A DNA stretch of 64,000 nt from Saccharomonospora xinjiangensis XJ-54 (GTDB lineage Bacteria > Actinomycetota > Actinomycetes > Mycobacteriales > Pseudonocardiaceae). A model generated the notes under the pieces. It saw nothing but the letters and a program-made list of their open reading frames with translations. It made no database searches and had not been told where the DNA came from. Every line of letters begins with the position of its first letter. Within the stretch, counting starts at the first letter, position 1. Position numbers and translations under genes: made by a program. Below are positions 53,240 to 62,048 of this stretch, in pieces. The stretch is taken from contig NZ_JH636049.1 in NCBI RefSeq assembly GCF_000258175.1, positions 3,821,482-3,885,481 on the forward strand. Direction: 5' to 3'.

Positions 53240-54721
53240 ATGACCATCGACACCACCACCGCCCCGAACGCCCAGGCGAAGCAGGTCGCCGTTAACGACA
53301 TCGGGACGGAGGAAGACTTCCTCGCTGCTATCGACAAGACAATCAAATACTTCAACGATGGCGACATCGTGGAAGGCACCATCGTCAAGGTCGATCGCGA
53401 CGAAGTGCTGCTCGACATCGGTTACAAGACCGAGGGTGTCATCCCGTCCCGCGAACTCTCCATCAAGCACGATGTTGACCCGGCCGAGGTTGTCGCCGTC
53501 GGTGATGCGGTGGAGGCCCTTGTCCTGCAGAAGGAGGACAAGGAAGGCCGTCTGATCCTCTCCAAGAAGCGCGCCCAGTACGAGCGCGCCTGGGGCACCA
53601 TCGAGGAGCTCAAGGAGAAGGACGAGCCGGTCCGCGGCACGGTCATCGAGGTCGTCAAGGGCGGCCTGATCCTCGACATCGGCCTGCGCGGCTTCCTGCC
53701 CGCCTCGCTCGTCGAGATGCGCCGCGTGCGCGACCTTCAGCCCTACGTCGGTCGCGAGCTCGAAGCCAAGATCATCGAGCTGGACAAGAACCGCAACAAC
53801 GTGGTGCTGTCCCGCCGCGCCTACCTGGAGCAGACCCAGTCCGAGGTTCGCAGCGAGTTCCTCAACGCTCTCGCCAAGGGCCAGGTCCGCAAGGGCGTCG
53901 TGTCCTCCATTGTCAACTTCGGTGCGTTCGTGGACCTCGGCGGCGTTGACGGCCTCGTCCACGTCTCGGAGCTGTCCTGGAAGCACATCGACCACCCGAG
54001 CGAGGTCGTGGAGGTCGGCCAGGAGGTCACCGTCGAGGTGCTCGACGTCGATATGGACCGCGAGCGCGTGTCCCTGTCGCTGAAGGCTACCCAGGAAGAC
54101 CCGTGGCGCCAGTTCGCCCGTACCCACGCCATTGGCCAGATCGTGCCGGGCAAGGTCACCAAGCTCGTCCCGTTCGGCGCGTTCGTCCGCGTCGAGGAGG
54201 GCATCGAGGGCCTGGTGCACATCTCGGAGCTGGCCGAGCGCCACGTCGAGATCCCCGAGCAGGTCGTGCAGGTCGGCGGCGAGGTCATGGTCAAGGTCAT
54301 CGACATCGACCTGGAGCGTCGTCGGATCTCGCTGTCGCTGAAGCAGGCCAACGAGGGCTTCACGCCGGACACCGAGTTCGACCCCACGCAGTACGGCATG
54401 GCGGCCGAGTACGACGAGCAGGGCAACTACATCTACCCCGAGGGTTTCGATCCCGACACCCAGGAGTGGCAGGAAGGCTACGAGAAGCAGCGTGAGGAGT
54501 GGGAGCGGCAGTACGCCGAGGCTCACGCTCGCTACGAGAAGCACATGCGCCAGGTGGCTGAGGCAGCGCAGGCGAACGCCGCCGCTGTCGCCGAGGAGGC
54601 CGTCGGCGGCGGGGAGACCAGCTACAACTCCTCGCAGTCCGACCAGGAGCGCTCGGGCGGCACGCTCGCCAGCGACGAGCAGCTCGCGGCCCTTCGCGAG
54701 AAGCTGTCCGGCGGTGCGTGA
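53240..54721 (+). CDS. rpsA: 30S ribosomal protein S1
   Basis: S1 helps bind mRNA to the ribosome. The 493-residue protein has four S1 RNA-binding domains, seen as repeated units GDIVEGTIVKVDRDEVLLDI, PVRGTVIEVVKGGLILDIGL, VRKGVVSSIVNFGAFVDLGG and IVPGKVTKLVPFGAFVRVEE. The C-terminal ~100 residues are Gln/Glu-rich and variable. Four domains, rather than the six of Escherichia coli, is the actinobacterial form. GGAG lies eleven bases before the ATG. A very strong hairpin follows the stop. Codon use is highly biased, as expected for an abundant protein. Confidence 0.98.
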   Translation: MTIDTTTAPNAQAKQVAVNDIGTEEDFLAAIDKTIKYFNDGDIVEGTIVKVDRDEVLLDIGYKTEGVIPSRELSIKHDVDPAEVVAVGDAVEALVLQKEDKEGRLILSKKRAQYERAWGTIEELKEKDEPVRGTVIEVVKGGLILDIGLRGFLPASLVEMRRVRDLQPYVGRELEAKIIELDKNRNNVVLSRRAYLEQTQSEVRSEFLNALAKGQVRKGVVSSIVNFGAFVDLGGVDGLVHVSELSWKHIDHPSEVVEVGQEVTVEVLDVDMDRERVSLSLKATQEDPWRQFARTHAIGQIVPGKVTKLVPFGAFVRVEEGIEGLVHISELAERHVEIPEQVVQVGGEVMVKVIDIDLERRRISLSLKQANEGFTPDTEFDPTQYGMAAEYDEQGNYIYPEGFDPDTQEWQEGYEKQREEWERQYAEAHARYEKHMRQVAEAAQANAAAVAEEAVGGGETSYNSSQSDQERSGGTLASDEQLAALREKLSGGA

Positions 54722-54742
54722 GTAGAGCCTGAACGGCTGTGA

Positions 54743-54780
54743 ACAGTGGCCCCGGTCCCGTTGTGGACCGGGGCCACTGT
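54743..54780 (+). terminator. Strong terminator after rpsA
   Basis: ACAGTGGCCCCGGTCC (54743-54758) and GGACCGGGGCCACTGT (54765-54780) form a perfect 16-bp stem with a six-base loop, 21 bases after the rpsA stop. It separates rpsA from coaE. Confidence 0.88.
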
Positions 54781-54832
54781 CGTTGAAGGCCGGACCGTTC
54801 GAGGGCCGGGTCCGGATGATTGAATGTCTCTC

Positions 54833-56035
54833 ATGTTGCGCGTGGGATTGACGGGCGGGATCGGCTCGGGGAAGTCCACAGTGGCCAGGAGACTGGCCGA
54901 GCACGGCGCAGTGGTGATCGACGCGGACGCGATCGCCAGGGAGATCGTCGAGCCGGGCACTGAAGGTCTCGCCGAGGTGGTGGCGGAGTTCGGTGCCGAG
55001 GTCCTGACCGCTGACGGCGCGTTGAACCGCGGCGCGCTGGCCGCGAAGGCTTTCGCCGACGACGGGGCGAGGCAGCGACTCAACGCGATCCTGCACCCGA
55101 AGATCGCCGCGCGGACGGTGGAGCGGTTCGCCGAGGCGGCCGACGACGCCATCGTCGTCCACGACGTTCCCCTGCTGGTGGAGAACAACCTGGCGGCGGG
55201 CTACCACCTTGTGATCGTCGTGCATGCCGACGAGGACATGCGTGTGCGCAGGCTCGTCGAGTCGCGGGGAATGGCGGAGACCGACGCACGGTCCCGGATC
55301 GCCGCGCAGGCGTCACCGGAAGCGCGGCGCGCGGTGGCCGACGTGTGGCTCGACAACAACGGTGACCGGGATGCCCTGTTTGCGCAGGTGGACGCGGTGT
55401 GGAGTGAGCGGCTGGTGCCGTACGAGACGAACATCCGGTTGCGCCGTGCCCGTCCGGACGCATCACCCGTGATCGTCCCTTCCGATGCGACCTGGCCGAT
55501 GCAGGCCGCGAGGGCGTTGGCGCGAATTCGTGTGATGGCCGGGCACGTCGCACTGCGCATGGACCACATCGGTTCGACCGCCATTCCCGGCCTGCCTGCC
55601 AAGGACGTGCTGGACCTGCAAGTCGTCGTTCCGACACTTGCTGATGCCGACGCGCTCGCCGCTCCACTGTCCGATGCCGGTTTCGTCCACATGGACGGCC
55701 AGGAGTGGTGGGACGAGCCAGTCGGTGCCGAGAAGGTGTGGACGAAACACCTGCATTCGGGGGCCGACCCGGCACGTCCGGTGAACCTGCACGTCCGCGT
55801 GGAGGACAGCCCCGCATGGCGGCGGGCGCTGCTGTTCCGCGACTGGATGCGGGCCAACCCGGACGAGGTCGCCGCCTACGCCGAGCTGAAGAAACGACTC
55901 GCGGCCGAGCACGCCGATTCCGGCACGGTGGCGGGGTATGCCGAGGCCAAGCAGCCGTGGATCAACGAGGCGTTCGGGAGGGCGGAGCAGTGGGCCGCGG
56001 CCTCGTGCTGGTCGCCCGAGACACCGTCACAGTAG
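54833..56035 (+). CDS. coaE: Dephospho-CoA kinase fused to a GrpB-like domain
   Basis: CoaE phosphorylates dephospho-CoA in the last step of CoA synthesis. The N-terminal ~200 residues carry the P-loop LTGGIGSGKSTVARRL, then DADAIAREIVEPGTEGL and VVHDVPLLVENNLAAGYH. The C-terminal ~190 residues are a GrpB/UPF0157 domain (ALRMDHIGSTAIPGLPAKDV, then RPVNLHVRVED). This fusion is normal for actinobacteria, including mycobacteria. I choose ATG 54833 because the family begins MLRVGLTGG; ATG 54824 is three codons earlier. The end overlaps the convergent response-regulator gene by nine bases. Confidence 0.95.
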   Translation: MLRVGLTGGIGSGKSTVARRLAEHGAVVIDADAIAREIVEPGTEGLAEVVAEFGAEVLTADGALNRGALAAKAFADDGARQRLNAILHPKIAARTVERFAEAADDAIVVHDVPLLVENNLAAGYHLVIVVHADEDMRVRRLVESRGMAETDARSRIAAQASPEARRAVADVWLDNNGDRDALFAQVDAVWSERLVPYETNIRLRRARPDASPVIVPSDATWPMQAARALARIRVMAGHVALRMDHIGSTAIPGLPAKDVLDLQVVVPTLADADALAAPLSDAGFVHMDGQEWWDEPVGAEKVWTKHLHSGADPARPVNLHVRVEDSPAWRRALLFRDWMRANPDEVAAYAELKKRLAAEHADSGTVAGYAEAKQPWINEAFGRAEQWAAASCWSPETPSQ

Positions 56036-56644
56036 ACCTCTCCGGTACGCCACAGCCACGGCCGCGGCGCGGTCTCGCACACCCAGCTTGGCATAGACGT
56101 GCAGCAGGTGGGTCTTGACGGTGGCTTCGCTCAGGAACAGCTCTTTCGCGGCCTCTCTGTTGGTATATCCCTGAGCCACCAGTGACAGCACCTCGATCTC
56201 GCGGGCGGTGAGGGCGTCCTCAGCGGGACCGCGGAACCGGCCGAGCACCCGGCTGGCCACGGTGGGGGAGAGCACCGATTCGCCGCGTGCCGTGGCCCGC
56301 ACGGCCCTGAACAACTCCGCTCGTGGTGCGTCCTTCAGCAGATAGCCGGTGGCGCCCGCTTCCACGGCTGGCACCACGTCGGAGTCGGTGTCGTAGGTGG
56401 TCAGCACGAGGATGCGCGCCGGGTTTCCCAGCGCGGCCAGCCGCCTGATCGCCTCGACTCCGCCGACTCGCGGCATGCGCAGGTCCATGAGCACCACGTC
56501 GGGGCGGAGCCGCTCCGTAGCGGCTATCGCCTCCGCTCCGTCCGCAGCCTCGCCGACCACGGTGAAACCCTCGTCGGGCGTGAAGATGCCGCGCAGTCCG
56601 TCCCTGACCACGGGATGGTCGTCAGCGACAAGAATGGTGATCAT
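56027..56644 (-). CDS. NarL/LuxR-type response regulator
   Basis: This 205-residue regulator has a receiver domain (TILVADDHPVVRDGLRGIF, phospho-acceptor in PDVVLMDLRMPRVGGVEAI) and a LuxR-type DNA-binding domain (LTAREIEVLSLVAQGYTNRE, then AAKELFLSEATVKTHLLHVY). Start ATG 56644 overlaps the histidine kinase stop (ATGA), so the pair is co-translated. It likely controls the ABC transporter genes just upstream in the same direction. The signal is unknown. Confidence 0.93.
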   Translation of the reverse strand: MITILVADDHPVVRDGLRGIFTPDEGFTVVGEAADGAEAIAATERLRPDVVLMDLRMPRVGGVEAIRRLAALGNPARILVLTTYDTDSDVVPAVEAGATGYLLKDAPRAELFRAVRATARGESVLSPTVASRVLGRFRGPAEDALTAREIEVLSLVAQGYTNREAAKELFLSEATVKTHLLHVYAKLGVRDRAAAVAVAYRRGLL

Positions 56645-57936
56645 GCGATCGCCGGCGCCGTGATCGCGGGAACGGTGGCGCACACGGCTGTTCCGCCACC
56701 GGGTTCGCTCTCCACCACGAAGCGGCCTGCGATGCGCTGGACCCGGCGGAGCATCCCCGGTAGGCCGTATCCGCCCGTTCGCTCGGCTGTGCCCGCCCCG
56801 GCGGAGGCGGTAGCGCAGGGCGAACCGGGGGCTGCACTGAACCCCACACCGTCGTCGCGGATGTCGAGCGCCACCTGATCCGCCAGGTACGACAACGTGA
56901 CGACGGTGCGGGTGGCCCGCGCGTGCTTGGCGACGTTGGCCAGTGCCTCCTGGGTCACGCGCAGGAGCGTCGTCTCGATCTCGGGATGGAGTGCCACGGC
57001 CGTTCCGGTGGTGGAGAACTCGGCGTCGATACCCGCACGATCAGCCCAGCGTGCGGTGACCGCCGCCAGCGCCTCGCTCAGTCCCACGCCGTCGAGTTCC
57101 CCCGGAGTCAGCGCATGGACCGCGCGCCTCGCCTGCTGAAGGTTCTCCCTGGCGAGTGCGATCGCGAGGTCGGTGCGTCGCCGCGACTCGGCCGGGTCCG
57201 CGCCGGACCGGCGGGCAGCAGTGAGTTGCGTGATGATGCCCGCGAAGCCCTGCGCCAGCGTGTCGTGGATTTCGCGGCTGATCCGCTGTCGTTCGTCCAG
57301 CACCCCTGACTCCCGCGCCTGCACCAGAAGCTGCCGGTGCAGCCCGGCGTTCTCCTCCATCGCGGTGCGCAATTCGGCCACGAGGGCGCGGTTCTCCTCG
57401 CTCTGTGCGATGAATCGTTCGGACAGCACGAAGCCTCCCGCGATGGCGGCTGTCTGGACGGCGACGATGGTGAGGTAGAGGAACGGCCACGTCTGCAACG
57501 CCACCACGGGGCCGCCTGCGGGAAGGCTGTGGATGAGCGCCGAGGTCACAGCCAGCCCCGCCACCATCGCGGGCTTGGGACGCAGGGTCAGGGCGCGGAA
57601 GAAGGCCGCGATGGTGAACACCGTGAACACCGGATCGACGAGGGTGAGCACGCTCGCGCACGACAACAGCGCCACGAACGCGGTGGTGTTGCGCCACGGT
57701 GTTCGCCATCCCGGGGGCGTCCCCGTGTCGGTGAGCACCACGACGACCGTGGTCAGAAGCGTGTAGGCGATGATCTCCCAACGCTGCGAGCCAGTCTGGC
57801 CGGGGTCGGTGACACCGATCAGCGTCGCGACCGCGAGCAGTATCAGCGGCAGCCCGTCCTCGAACCATGCCCTCCACAGGGAACCGTGGGGTCCCGGGAA
57901 GAGAAAAGCCGACTGACGCTCACACCCTTGCCGCAC
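56641..57936 (-). CDS. Sensor histidine kinase, HisKA_3 type
   Basis: The 431-residue protein has about five or six membrane segments in its first ~190 residues (PLILLAVATLIGVTDPG, IIAYTLLTTVVVVLTD, WPFLYLTIVAVQTAAIAGGF). A coiled coil follows (SEENRALVAELRTAMEENAG), then the HisKA_3 box ERQRISREIHDTLAQGFAGI with the phospho-His, and a HATPase domain ending GGYGLPGMLRRVQRIAGRFV and SEPGGGTAV. The frame is open to 58617, so the start is uncertain; GTG 57936 fits the first hydrophobic segment. It forms one cluster with the ABC transporter upstream and the regulator downstream. Confidence 0.88.
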   Translation of the reverse strand: MRQGCERQSAFLFPGPHGSLWRAWFEDGLPLILLAVATLIGVTDPGQTGSQRWEIIAYTLLTTVVVVLTDTGTPPGWRTPWRNTTAFVALLSCASVLTLVDPVFTVFTIAAFFRALTLRPKPAMVAGLAVTSALIHSLPAGGPVVALQTWPFLYLTIVAVQTAAIAGGFVLSERFIAQSEENRALVAELRTAMEENAGLHRQLLVQARESGVLDERQRISREIHDTLAQGFAGIITQLTAARRSGADPAESRRRTDLAIALARENLQQARRAVHALTPGELDGVGLSEALAAVTARWADRAGIDAEFSTTGTAVALHPEIETTLLRVTQEALANVAKHARATRTVVTLSYLADQVALDIRDDGVGFSAAPGSPCATASAGAGTAERTGGYGLPGMLRRVQRIAGRFVVESEPGGGTAVCATVPAITAPAIA

Positions 57937-57992
57937 CGCGTGATTATGCCCCGGCGGCACGCCCCGGGAAGCTGACCGGATCAGCGAATCGC

Positions 57993-58748
57993 TCACTGCC
58001 ACCGGAAGCGCCGCGCCGCCACGGCGAGACATACCACCGTGGTCACGATCAGCGATACGAATGGCGCCATTCCCGGCCAGTTCCCTGCCCATGCGGTGCG
58101 CAGGGCGTTGAACATTGCCCCCATCGGAAGAGTGTCGGCGGCCCAGCGCAACGCGGAGGGAAGGAACTCCGCGGGAACCCACACTCCGCCGAGGGCCAGC
58201 ATGGGGAAGAACACTCCCATGGCGATGCCGTTGGCGGCCCTGCTGCTGGGGGCCAGTGCCCCGACGAGCAGGCCGATGGAGAACAGCGCGGTGGTGCCGA
58301 GGGCGAGCACCACCAGCAGCGCGGGGACGTTGGCCGGGAGTTCGATGTCGAGAACCGGAATCCCGAGGCCCAGGACGACTGCGATCGCGACGAGCCCGAT
58401 CAGCAGGTAGACCGACAACTGCGCGACGAGCACCATGGCTGGGGAGACCGGAGTGGCCTGCATTCGCCGCAGCACACCCTTCTCCCTGTGGGTCGCGAGG
58501 AACACAGGAAAGATCGACAGCGCGAGCATGGCGACGACCAGCGTCACCGCGAGGGGCGCGATGAACAACGACAGCAGCGATTGCCCGCCCAGCTCGGGGC
58601 TCGCCACGCGGGTCCACGGCATTACACCGAACACGAACAGGATCCCCACGGGGAGACCGATCACCATGAACGACGCGGAGGGGTCGCGCAGGAACAGCTT
58701 CGCCTCGATGGCGGCGAGTGCGCGGATAGGGGACGGGGCAGTGGACAT
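57993..58748 (-). CDS. ABC-2 type transporter permease
   Basis: This 251-residue membrane protein has six hydrophobic segments. The N-terminal loop IRALAAIEAKLFLRDPSASF is typical of ABC-2 permeases of the drug or DrrB type, as is FLATHREKGVLRRMQATPVS. It pairs with the ATPase gene seven bases upstream. Together they likely export a lipophilic compound or antibiotic, and the adjoining two-component system may induce them. Confidence 0.9.
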   Translation of the reverse strand: MSTAPSPIRALAAIEAKLFLRDPSASFMVIGLPVGILFVFGVMPWTRVASPELGGQSLLSLFIAPLAVTLVVAMLALSIFPVFLATHREKGVLRRMQATPVSPAMVLVAQLSVYLLIGLVAIAVVLGLGIPVLDIELPANVPALLVVLALGTTALFSIGLLVGALAPSSRAANGIAMGVFFPMLALGGVWVPAEFLPSALRWAADTLPMGAMFNALRTAWAGNWPGMAPFVSLIVTTVVCLAVAARRFRWQ

Positions 58749-58755
58749 GGCGTGC

Positions 58756-59685
58756 TCAGCCTTCCTCGGTGCTTTCCAGGGGCCTGCCCGTCAGCGAGAC
58801 GAAGACGTCGTCCAGCGTGGTCTGGCTGACGCGCAGGTCGTGGGCGATGATGTGGCGCCGGGCCAGTAACGACGTCACGGCGTGCAGAACGTCGTTCGTT
58901 CCCGAGACGACGACCTGGCTGCCCTGACGTTCGACGGCCAGCACCTCCGGCAGTGCCAATACCAGGCCGTCGTCGAGAGGTTCGGACGGGCGGAACCGGA
59001 CACGCTGCCCTGCCTCGGCGGTGGCCACGAGGCGGGCCGGGGTGTCGGTTGCCACGACCCTGCCGGAGTCGATGATGGCGAGGCGGTCGCACAGCCGTTC
59101 CGCCTCCTCCATGTAATGAGTGACGAGAACGACGGTGACCCCGCTGTCGCGGATGCGTTCCACAAGACTCCAGACGTCCCGTCTGGCGTGCGGGTCGAGC
59201 CCTGTCGTCAGCTCATCGAAGATCACCACCTCCGGCGTACCGATGAGCGCGAGGGCGATGGAGACCCGCTGCTGTTGGCCGCCGGACAATTTGCTGAACG
59301 CGGTGTGGTGCCGCTCCGTCAACCCGAAAAGGTCCAGCAGCTCACCGATATCGGCGGGATCGCGGTAGAAGGAGGAGTACAGGCGTAACGCCTCGCCCAC
59401 CTTGATGCGATCGGGCAGTCGGCTGCTCTGCAACTGGACACCGAGTCGTTGCCGGAGCTCGGCCGGGTTCCGCCCAGGGTCGTGACCGAGCACCCGCACG
59501 GTGCCGCCGTCGGGAACCCGCAGACCCGCGACGCATTCGACCGTGGTGGTCTTGCCTGCCCCGTTGGGCCCGACGATCCCGAAGATCTCGCCTCGCTCCA
59601 CGGTGAAGGACACGTCGTCGATAGCGACCGTGTCGCCGTATCTCTTGTGGAGGCCATGCACGTCGATGACGGTTTGCTCAGGCAT
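58756..59685 (-). CDS. ABC transporter ATP-binding protein (DrrA-like)
   Basis: This 309-residue ATPase has Walker A IVGPNGAGKTTTVECVAG, signature SKLSGGQQQRVSIALALIG, Walker B VVIFDELTTGLDPHARRD and the switch His in VVLVTHYMEEAERLCDRLAI. A C-terminal extension of about 90 residues resembles the DrrA group. It is the first gene of the order ATPase, permease, kinase, regulator on the minus strand. The Walker B step has Glu in DELTTGLDP, as in working enzymes. Confidence 0.95.
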   Translation of the reverse strand: MPEQTVIDVHGLHKRYGDTVAIDDVSFTVERGEIFGIVGPNGAGKTTTVECVAGLRVPDGGTVRVLGHDPGRNPAELRQRLGVQLQSSRLPDRIKVGEALRLYSSFYRDPADIGELLDLFGLTERHHTAFSKLSGGQQQRVSIALALIGTPEVVIFDELTTGLDPHARRDVWSLVERIRDSGVTVVLVTHYMEEAERLCDRLAIIDSGRVVATDTPARLVATAEAGQRVRFRPSEPLDDGLVLALPEVLAVERQGSQVVVSGTNDVLHAVTSLLARRHIIAHDLRVSQTTLDDVFVSLTGRPLESTEEG

Positions 59686-59743
59686 GGTTCCAAGACTCGC
59701 GGCGCATCGCGGGCGGCGAATCGACCGGTGGTCTCCTTGCTGA

Positions 59744-60268
59744 TCAACCGATCGGTGGATGCCTGCGCCACGTCGCGAACACGCCGATGCTCGACAACCA
59801 CCGGGGCAGGTCGTAGTCGTGCGCGGTCAGTGCCTCCACTGTGCGATAGGTCCGTTCGAGCGTGTCCGTCGCGGTGTCACGGGAGACGAAGCCGCTGACC
59901 ACGGCGTCGAGTAACTCGCCGGTGTCCAGAACCTCGACTCCCTCGCCCGTGCGGACAGTGAGGTCGAGATAGAGGTCGGTGGTGATCCATTCGGTGTCGT
60001 GGACGTCCACCGACACCACATCGATGTAGAAGTCCTGGTCGAGTTCGTGCCCGGGGTTGAACCAGAAATCGGTGATCCGCAGTCCCAAACCCGGCAGCAC
60101 CCAGGACTCCAGGTAGTGGAATTGGACCCTGCCGGGTGTCGGCCTCGCCAGGTAGAGCCCGAAGTCCTCGACGCGGAACTCCTCGACGGCTCTGGCGATG
60201 CCCTTCGGATCGACGTTGATGCCTCTGGACAGGTCGAAACGTTCCCGCTTCGGCGGATGTGTGCCCAT
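59744..60268 (-). CDS. DUF402 family protein
   Basis: This 174-residue protein has the DUF402 pattern DLSRGINVDPKGIARAVEEF, YLESWVLPGLGLRITDFWFN and DFYIDVVSVDVHDTEWITTD with DLYLDLTV. The acidic residues in these strands bind metal in characterised members, some of which are nucleoside di- or triphosphate hydrolases or act in phosphonate-antibiotic synthesis (FomD). ATG 60268 is chosen by family N-terminus; the frame is open to 60607 and 61698 only through shadow codons. It is divergent from the PucR-type gene. Confidence 0.88.
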   Translation of the reverse strand: MGTHPPKRERFDLSRGINVDPKGIARAVEEFRVEDFGLYLARPTPGRVQFHYLESWVLPGLGLRITDFWFNPGHELDQDFYIDVVSVDVHDTEWITTDLYLDLTVRTGEGVEVLDTGELLDAVVSGFVSRDTATDTLERTYRTVEALTAHDYDLPRWLSSIGVFATWRRHPPIG

Positions 60269-60327
60269 ACCGAAACATCCTGGACCAATTCCGAGACGGG
60301 GATCCAGATCACGTCTAGAGTGGCCGC

Positions 60328-61590
60328 GTGCAGTTGGAGGCCGACGTCGAGAAGTGGATCGCGGAGATCGCGACTGCGCTGGCCGGCCGTGAGCAGGAGC
60401 TGACGGCTGATCTCGTCGGCCTCTACGAGCGAGAACTCCCGAATCTGGTGAACGACGATGAGAGCATGGTGAGCCTGCTGTCGGCGAGCGTGTACCAGAA
60501 CCTCGACACCGCTCTGCGGATCTTCCGGCACCACATCGACCCTGATCGTGTCGAGGCACCCGCGGCGGCCATGGAGTACGCGCGGCGGCTCGCTCAACGC
60601 GGCACACCGGTGAACGATCTGGTCAGGGCCTACTACCTCGGGCAGACAGCGATACTGGAGAAGGCGTTCGACGAGGCGATCCGCCTGGTGTCCGACCCTG
60701 CCGATCTCGGGGTCTGCATGCGGTACGCGCTCACGACGACGTGCCGGTTCGTAGACAGGGTGACGCGGCAGGTCATGGTCGCCTACGAGGAGGAGCGCGG
60801 CCGGTGGATGCTCAACCGCAGCGCGGTGCGTGCGGCCAGGGTGCGTGCCGTGCTCGACGGCGAGACCGTGGACATCGGGGCCAGCGAGGCCGCACTCGGC
60901 TACCGGTTGCGTGGCGAGCACGTGGGCCTCGTCGCGTGGTATCCGGCGCAGGCCGATCCGCCGGACCCGCTGTCGGGACTGGAGACCCTCGCTCACCGGC
61001 TCGGCCGTTCCGGTGCGGACGGCCGGGGTGGCGACCCGCTGTTCGTCCCCTACGACGAGATGTGCGCGTGGATTTGGTTGCCCCTGGCTGCCTCCGAGTT
61101 CGACGCGGGCACGATCGAACGGATCGTCACCACACTGCGCGACGACGTCAGGGTCGCGCTGGGCGAGCCCGCGCGGGGTGTGGAGGGTTTCCGGCGGACC
61201 CACAGTCAGGCGTTGCGTGTGCAGTCGCTCGCGCTGGCCGCCGGTGAGGAGTGCGCACCTGTGCTGACGTTCTCGGACGTGGGCGCGGTCGCGCTGATGA
61301 GCTCCGACCTGCCGTCGGCGCGCACCTGGGTCAGGTACGTGCTCGGGCCGCTCTCCGAAGACGACCCGCAGCACGAACGGTTGCGGGAGACGCTGCGGGT
61401 GTTCCTGGCGACAGGAGGCAGTTACACGGCGTCGGCCGCGGTGCTGTCCATGCACAAGAACTCGGTGCAGTACCGCGTGCGGAAAGCGGAGGAACTGCTC
61501 GCCGTCCCCCTCGCCGAGCGTCGCCTCGACGTCGAACTCGCGCTCAAGCTCTGTCACCGGCTCGGCGGCGCCGTGCTGCGACGTGGCTGA
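60328..61590 (+). CDS. PucR/CdaR-type regulator with RsbRD-like N-terminal domain
   Basis: This 420-residue protein starts with a helical domain (LTADLVGLYERELPNLVNDD, MEYARRLAQRGTPVNDLVRA and YYLGQTAILEKAFDEAIRLV) like the N-terminus of RsbRD-type proteins. A middle domain of about 130 residues (GGDEF-like or CdaR-type in related proteins) follows. The C-terminus is a PucR-type helix-turn-helix: FLATGGSYTASAAVLSMHKN then SVQYRVRKAEELL. Such regulators bind DNA at genes of amino-acid, purine or stress metabolism. GTG 60328 has no Shine-Dalgarno. No target gene is evident nearby. Confidence 0.9.
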   Translation: MQLEADVEKWIAEIATALAGREQELTADLVGLYERELPNLVNDDESMVSLLSASVYQNLDTALRIFRHHIDPDRVEAPAAAMEYARRLAQRGTPVNDLVRAYYLGQTAILEKAFDEAIRLVSDPADLGVCMRYALTTTCRFVDRVTRQVMVAYEEERGRWMLNRSAVRAARVRAVLDGETVDIGASEAALGYRLRGEHVGLVAWYPAQADPPDPLSGLETLAHRLGRSGADGRGGDPLFVPYDEMCAWIWLPLAASEFDAGTIERIVTTLRDDVRVALGEPARGVEGFRRTHSQALRVQSLALAAGEECAPVLTFSDVGAVALMSSDLPSARTWVRYVLGPLSEDDPQHERLRETLRVFLATGGSYTASAAVLSMHKNSVQYRVRKAEELLAVPLAERRLDVELALKLCHRLGGAVLRRG

Positions 61591-61685
61591 CGGCTCCTTT
61601 CGGTTCGCCGGACCAGCGGGGCAGGTGAACCTTTGGTCGCTCGACACGAAGAGCATTCGCCTTCGAGTCACTACGCTTTCCTCCC

Positions 61686-61955
61686 ATGGGGTCCGCACTG
61701 CCTGAACCGGATGACGCAGTGGTGCTCGCTCGATTGCGGCGAGGAGTCGTCGGTGAGGCCAGCCGGGTCTGCCATGTCGTGCCGGTCCCTGACACGCCGG
61801 GAGTTCCCGATCATCTCGAGGCGCTGTGCGGCGCGATACTGAGGCGTGGAGAGTCGGAATGGCTGCCTTCGGTGCGCGGTATGCCGTGCGAATGGTGCCT
61901 TTCGGCCGTCGCCCTCCGGACGCGGTACCCCCAGGTTCTCCGCCCCGCCAGCTGA
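61686..61955 (+). CDS. Small conserved cysteine-containing protein
   Basis: This 89-residue protein reads CHVVPVPDTPGVPDHLEALC, then ILRRGESEWLP, then GMPCEWCLSAV. The pattern of one Cys after a His, one in the middle and a final Cys-x-x-Cys resembles small zinc-binding actinobacterial proteins of unknown function. It lies 93 bases before uvrB on the same strand. No Shine-Dalgarno is clear, so the start is uncertain; the coding call rests on the family-like pattern. Confidence 0.6.
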   Translation: MGSALPEPDDAVVLARLRRGVVGEASRVCHVVPVPDTPGVPDHLEALCGAILRRGESEWLPSVRGMPCEWCLSAVALRTRYPQVLRPAS

Positions 61956-62048
61956 TCCGTCCGCACGTCGCCGTTGTGCCGATGCCCAGTTCTCGTCCGG
62001 TCGAAGGCGTCGGCCGGATTGTCGGTGCGAGCGCTTACCCTGGATGAC

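Noticed and set aside
53237..55225. Long antisense open frame over rpsA
   Set aside because: Same reason: it mirrors the highly biased rpsA codons (Leu/Val/Asp repeats) and is not a known protein.
61591..61685. Possible promoter or RNA upstream of the small Cys protein
   Set aside because: No box or fold stands out by eye; nothing to report beyond the gap.
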